A DNA stretch of 5,954 nt from CAYQEC01 sp964569015 (GTDB taxonomy: Bacteria; Actinomycetota; Acidimicrobiia; Spongiisociales; UBA5794): contig CAZMSN010000082.1 in assembly GCA_964569015.1 (NCBI GenBank), forward strand, positions 1 through 5,954, given 5' to 3'. Under the pieces are notes generated by a model, which did no database searches, was not told where the DNA came from, and worked only from the letters and a program-made list of their open reading frames with translations. Positions 5,690 through 5,954 of the stretch are shown here, piece by piece; position 1 is the first letter of the stretch, and each line of letters begins with the position of its first letter. Position numbers and translations under genes: made by a program.

Positions 5690-5939
5690 CGGGAGAAGTC
5701 CAGGGGCGCCCACGCCGACAACATCGGCCCCTACAAGACCGAACTCATCCACAATCGGGGACCATGGCGCGGCCTCGACGACGTCGACTACGCCACCCTG
5801 GAATACGTCGACTGGTTCAAACCACCGACGCATCCTCGAACCCATCGGAGACATCCCACCCGCCCGGAGAGAAGACAACCACTACCGTCAGAACAGTCCA
5901 GCCAACACGGCCGGACTCACGCGAACGAGTCTCCGATGA
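5690..5939 (+). pseudogene. Frameshifted 3' remnant of an IS3-family transposase
   Basis: Two frames together give the last 75 or so residues of an IS3-family transposase (integrase core, OrfB). The first frame, from about 5717, reads N-I-G-P-Y-K-T-E-L-I-H followed by G-P-W-R-G-L-D-D-V and L-E-Y-V-D-W-F. At 5819-5821 there is one A too many (TTCAAACC where TTCAACC is expected). The next frame then continues N-H-R-R-I-L-E-P-I-G-D-I-P-P-A, Y-R-Q, and ends T-S-L-R before TGA at 5937-5939. The region where the third acidic residue of the DDE triad should stand reads H-A-D-N-I-G, which suggests loss of the usual Glu and of one codon. Sequence before about 5690 no longer resembles a transposase. 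It is a dead fragment and marks past IS activity beside the rearranged gal genes. Confidence 0.8.
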
Positions 5940-5954
5940 AGCCGGACGGGTTCA

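Noticed and set aside
5603..5878. 91-codon minus-strand frame at the right end
   Set aside because: It lies opposite the IS3 transposase remnant, which has clear family residues on the plus strand.
1..5954. CRISPR array, tRNA or rRNA genes
   Set aside because: No regularly spaced direct repeats and no cloverleaf or ribosomal RNA sequence were seen on either strand.

Overview
The window is GC-rich throughout, and its coding regions prefer G or C at third codon positions. Together with the style of the LacI-type regulator and of the galE/galK remnants, this points to a high-GC actinobacterium. A glycyl radical enzyme with its activase implies that the host lives, at least part of the time, without oxygen, because these enzymes are cleaved by O2. 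Genus cannot be read from the window.

Layout, left to right. Positions 1-142 lie downstream of the main operon and hold no secure gene. Positions 143-3108 on the minus strand carry a tight two-gene operon: a radical SAM glycyl-radical-enzyme activase (2209-3108), whose TGA stop overlaps the GTG start of a pyruvate formate-lyase-like glycyl radical enzyme (143-2212). Upstream is a minus-strand promoter (TTGCTC, 17 bp, TAGGCT; 3174-3202). A perfect 14-bp palindrome, GGAAACATGTTTCC (3154-3167), lies at the expected transcription start. Positions 3203-3635 are a non-coding divergent region. Positions 3636-4745 on the plus strand encode a full-length LacI-family repressor, the obvious candidate to bind that palindrome.

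Positions 4793-5575 are a rearranged galactose locus: the C-terminal part of galE (UDP-glucose 4-epimerase, minus strand) is joined head-to-head to the C-terminal third of galK (galactokinase, plus strand) within about 7 bp around 5212-5219. Neither half has its catalytic N-terminal part here. Positions 5690-5939 are a decayed, frameshifted 3' remnant of an IS3-family transposase, consistent with mobile-element activity near the rearrangement.

How the genes fit together: the LacI protein probably represses the activase-GRE operon until a small ligand, often a sugar or polyol in this family, releases it. The activase then uses SAM and a [4Fe-4S] cluster to place a glycyl radical on Gly665 of the GRE, and the radical is passed to Cys353 to attack the substrate. 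The GRE active site (Cys-Trp-Glu) is neither the Cys-Cys of pyruvate formate-lyase nor the Cys-Val-Glu common in known dehydratases and lyases, so its reaction is unassigned. This regulated GRE module is the most interesting part of the window; the galE/galK junction is the second.
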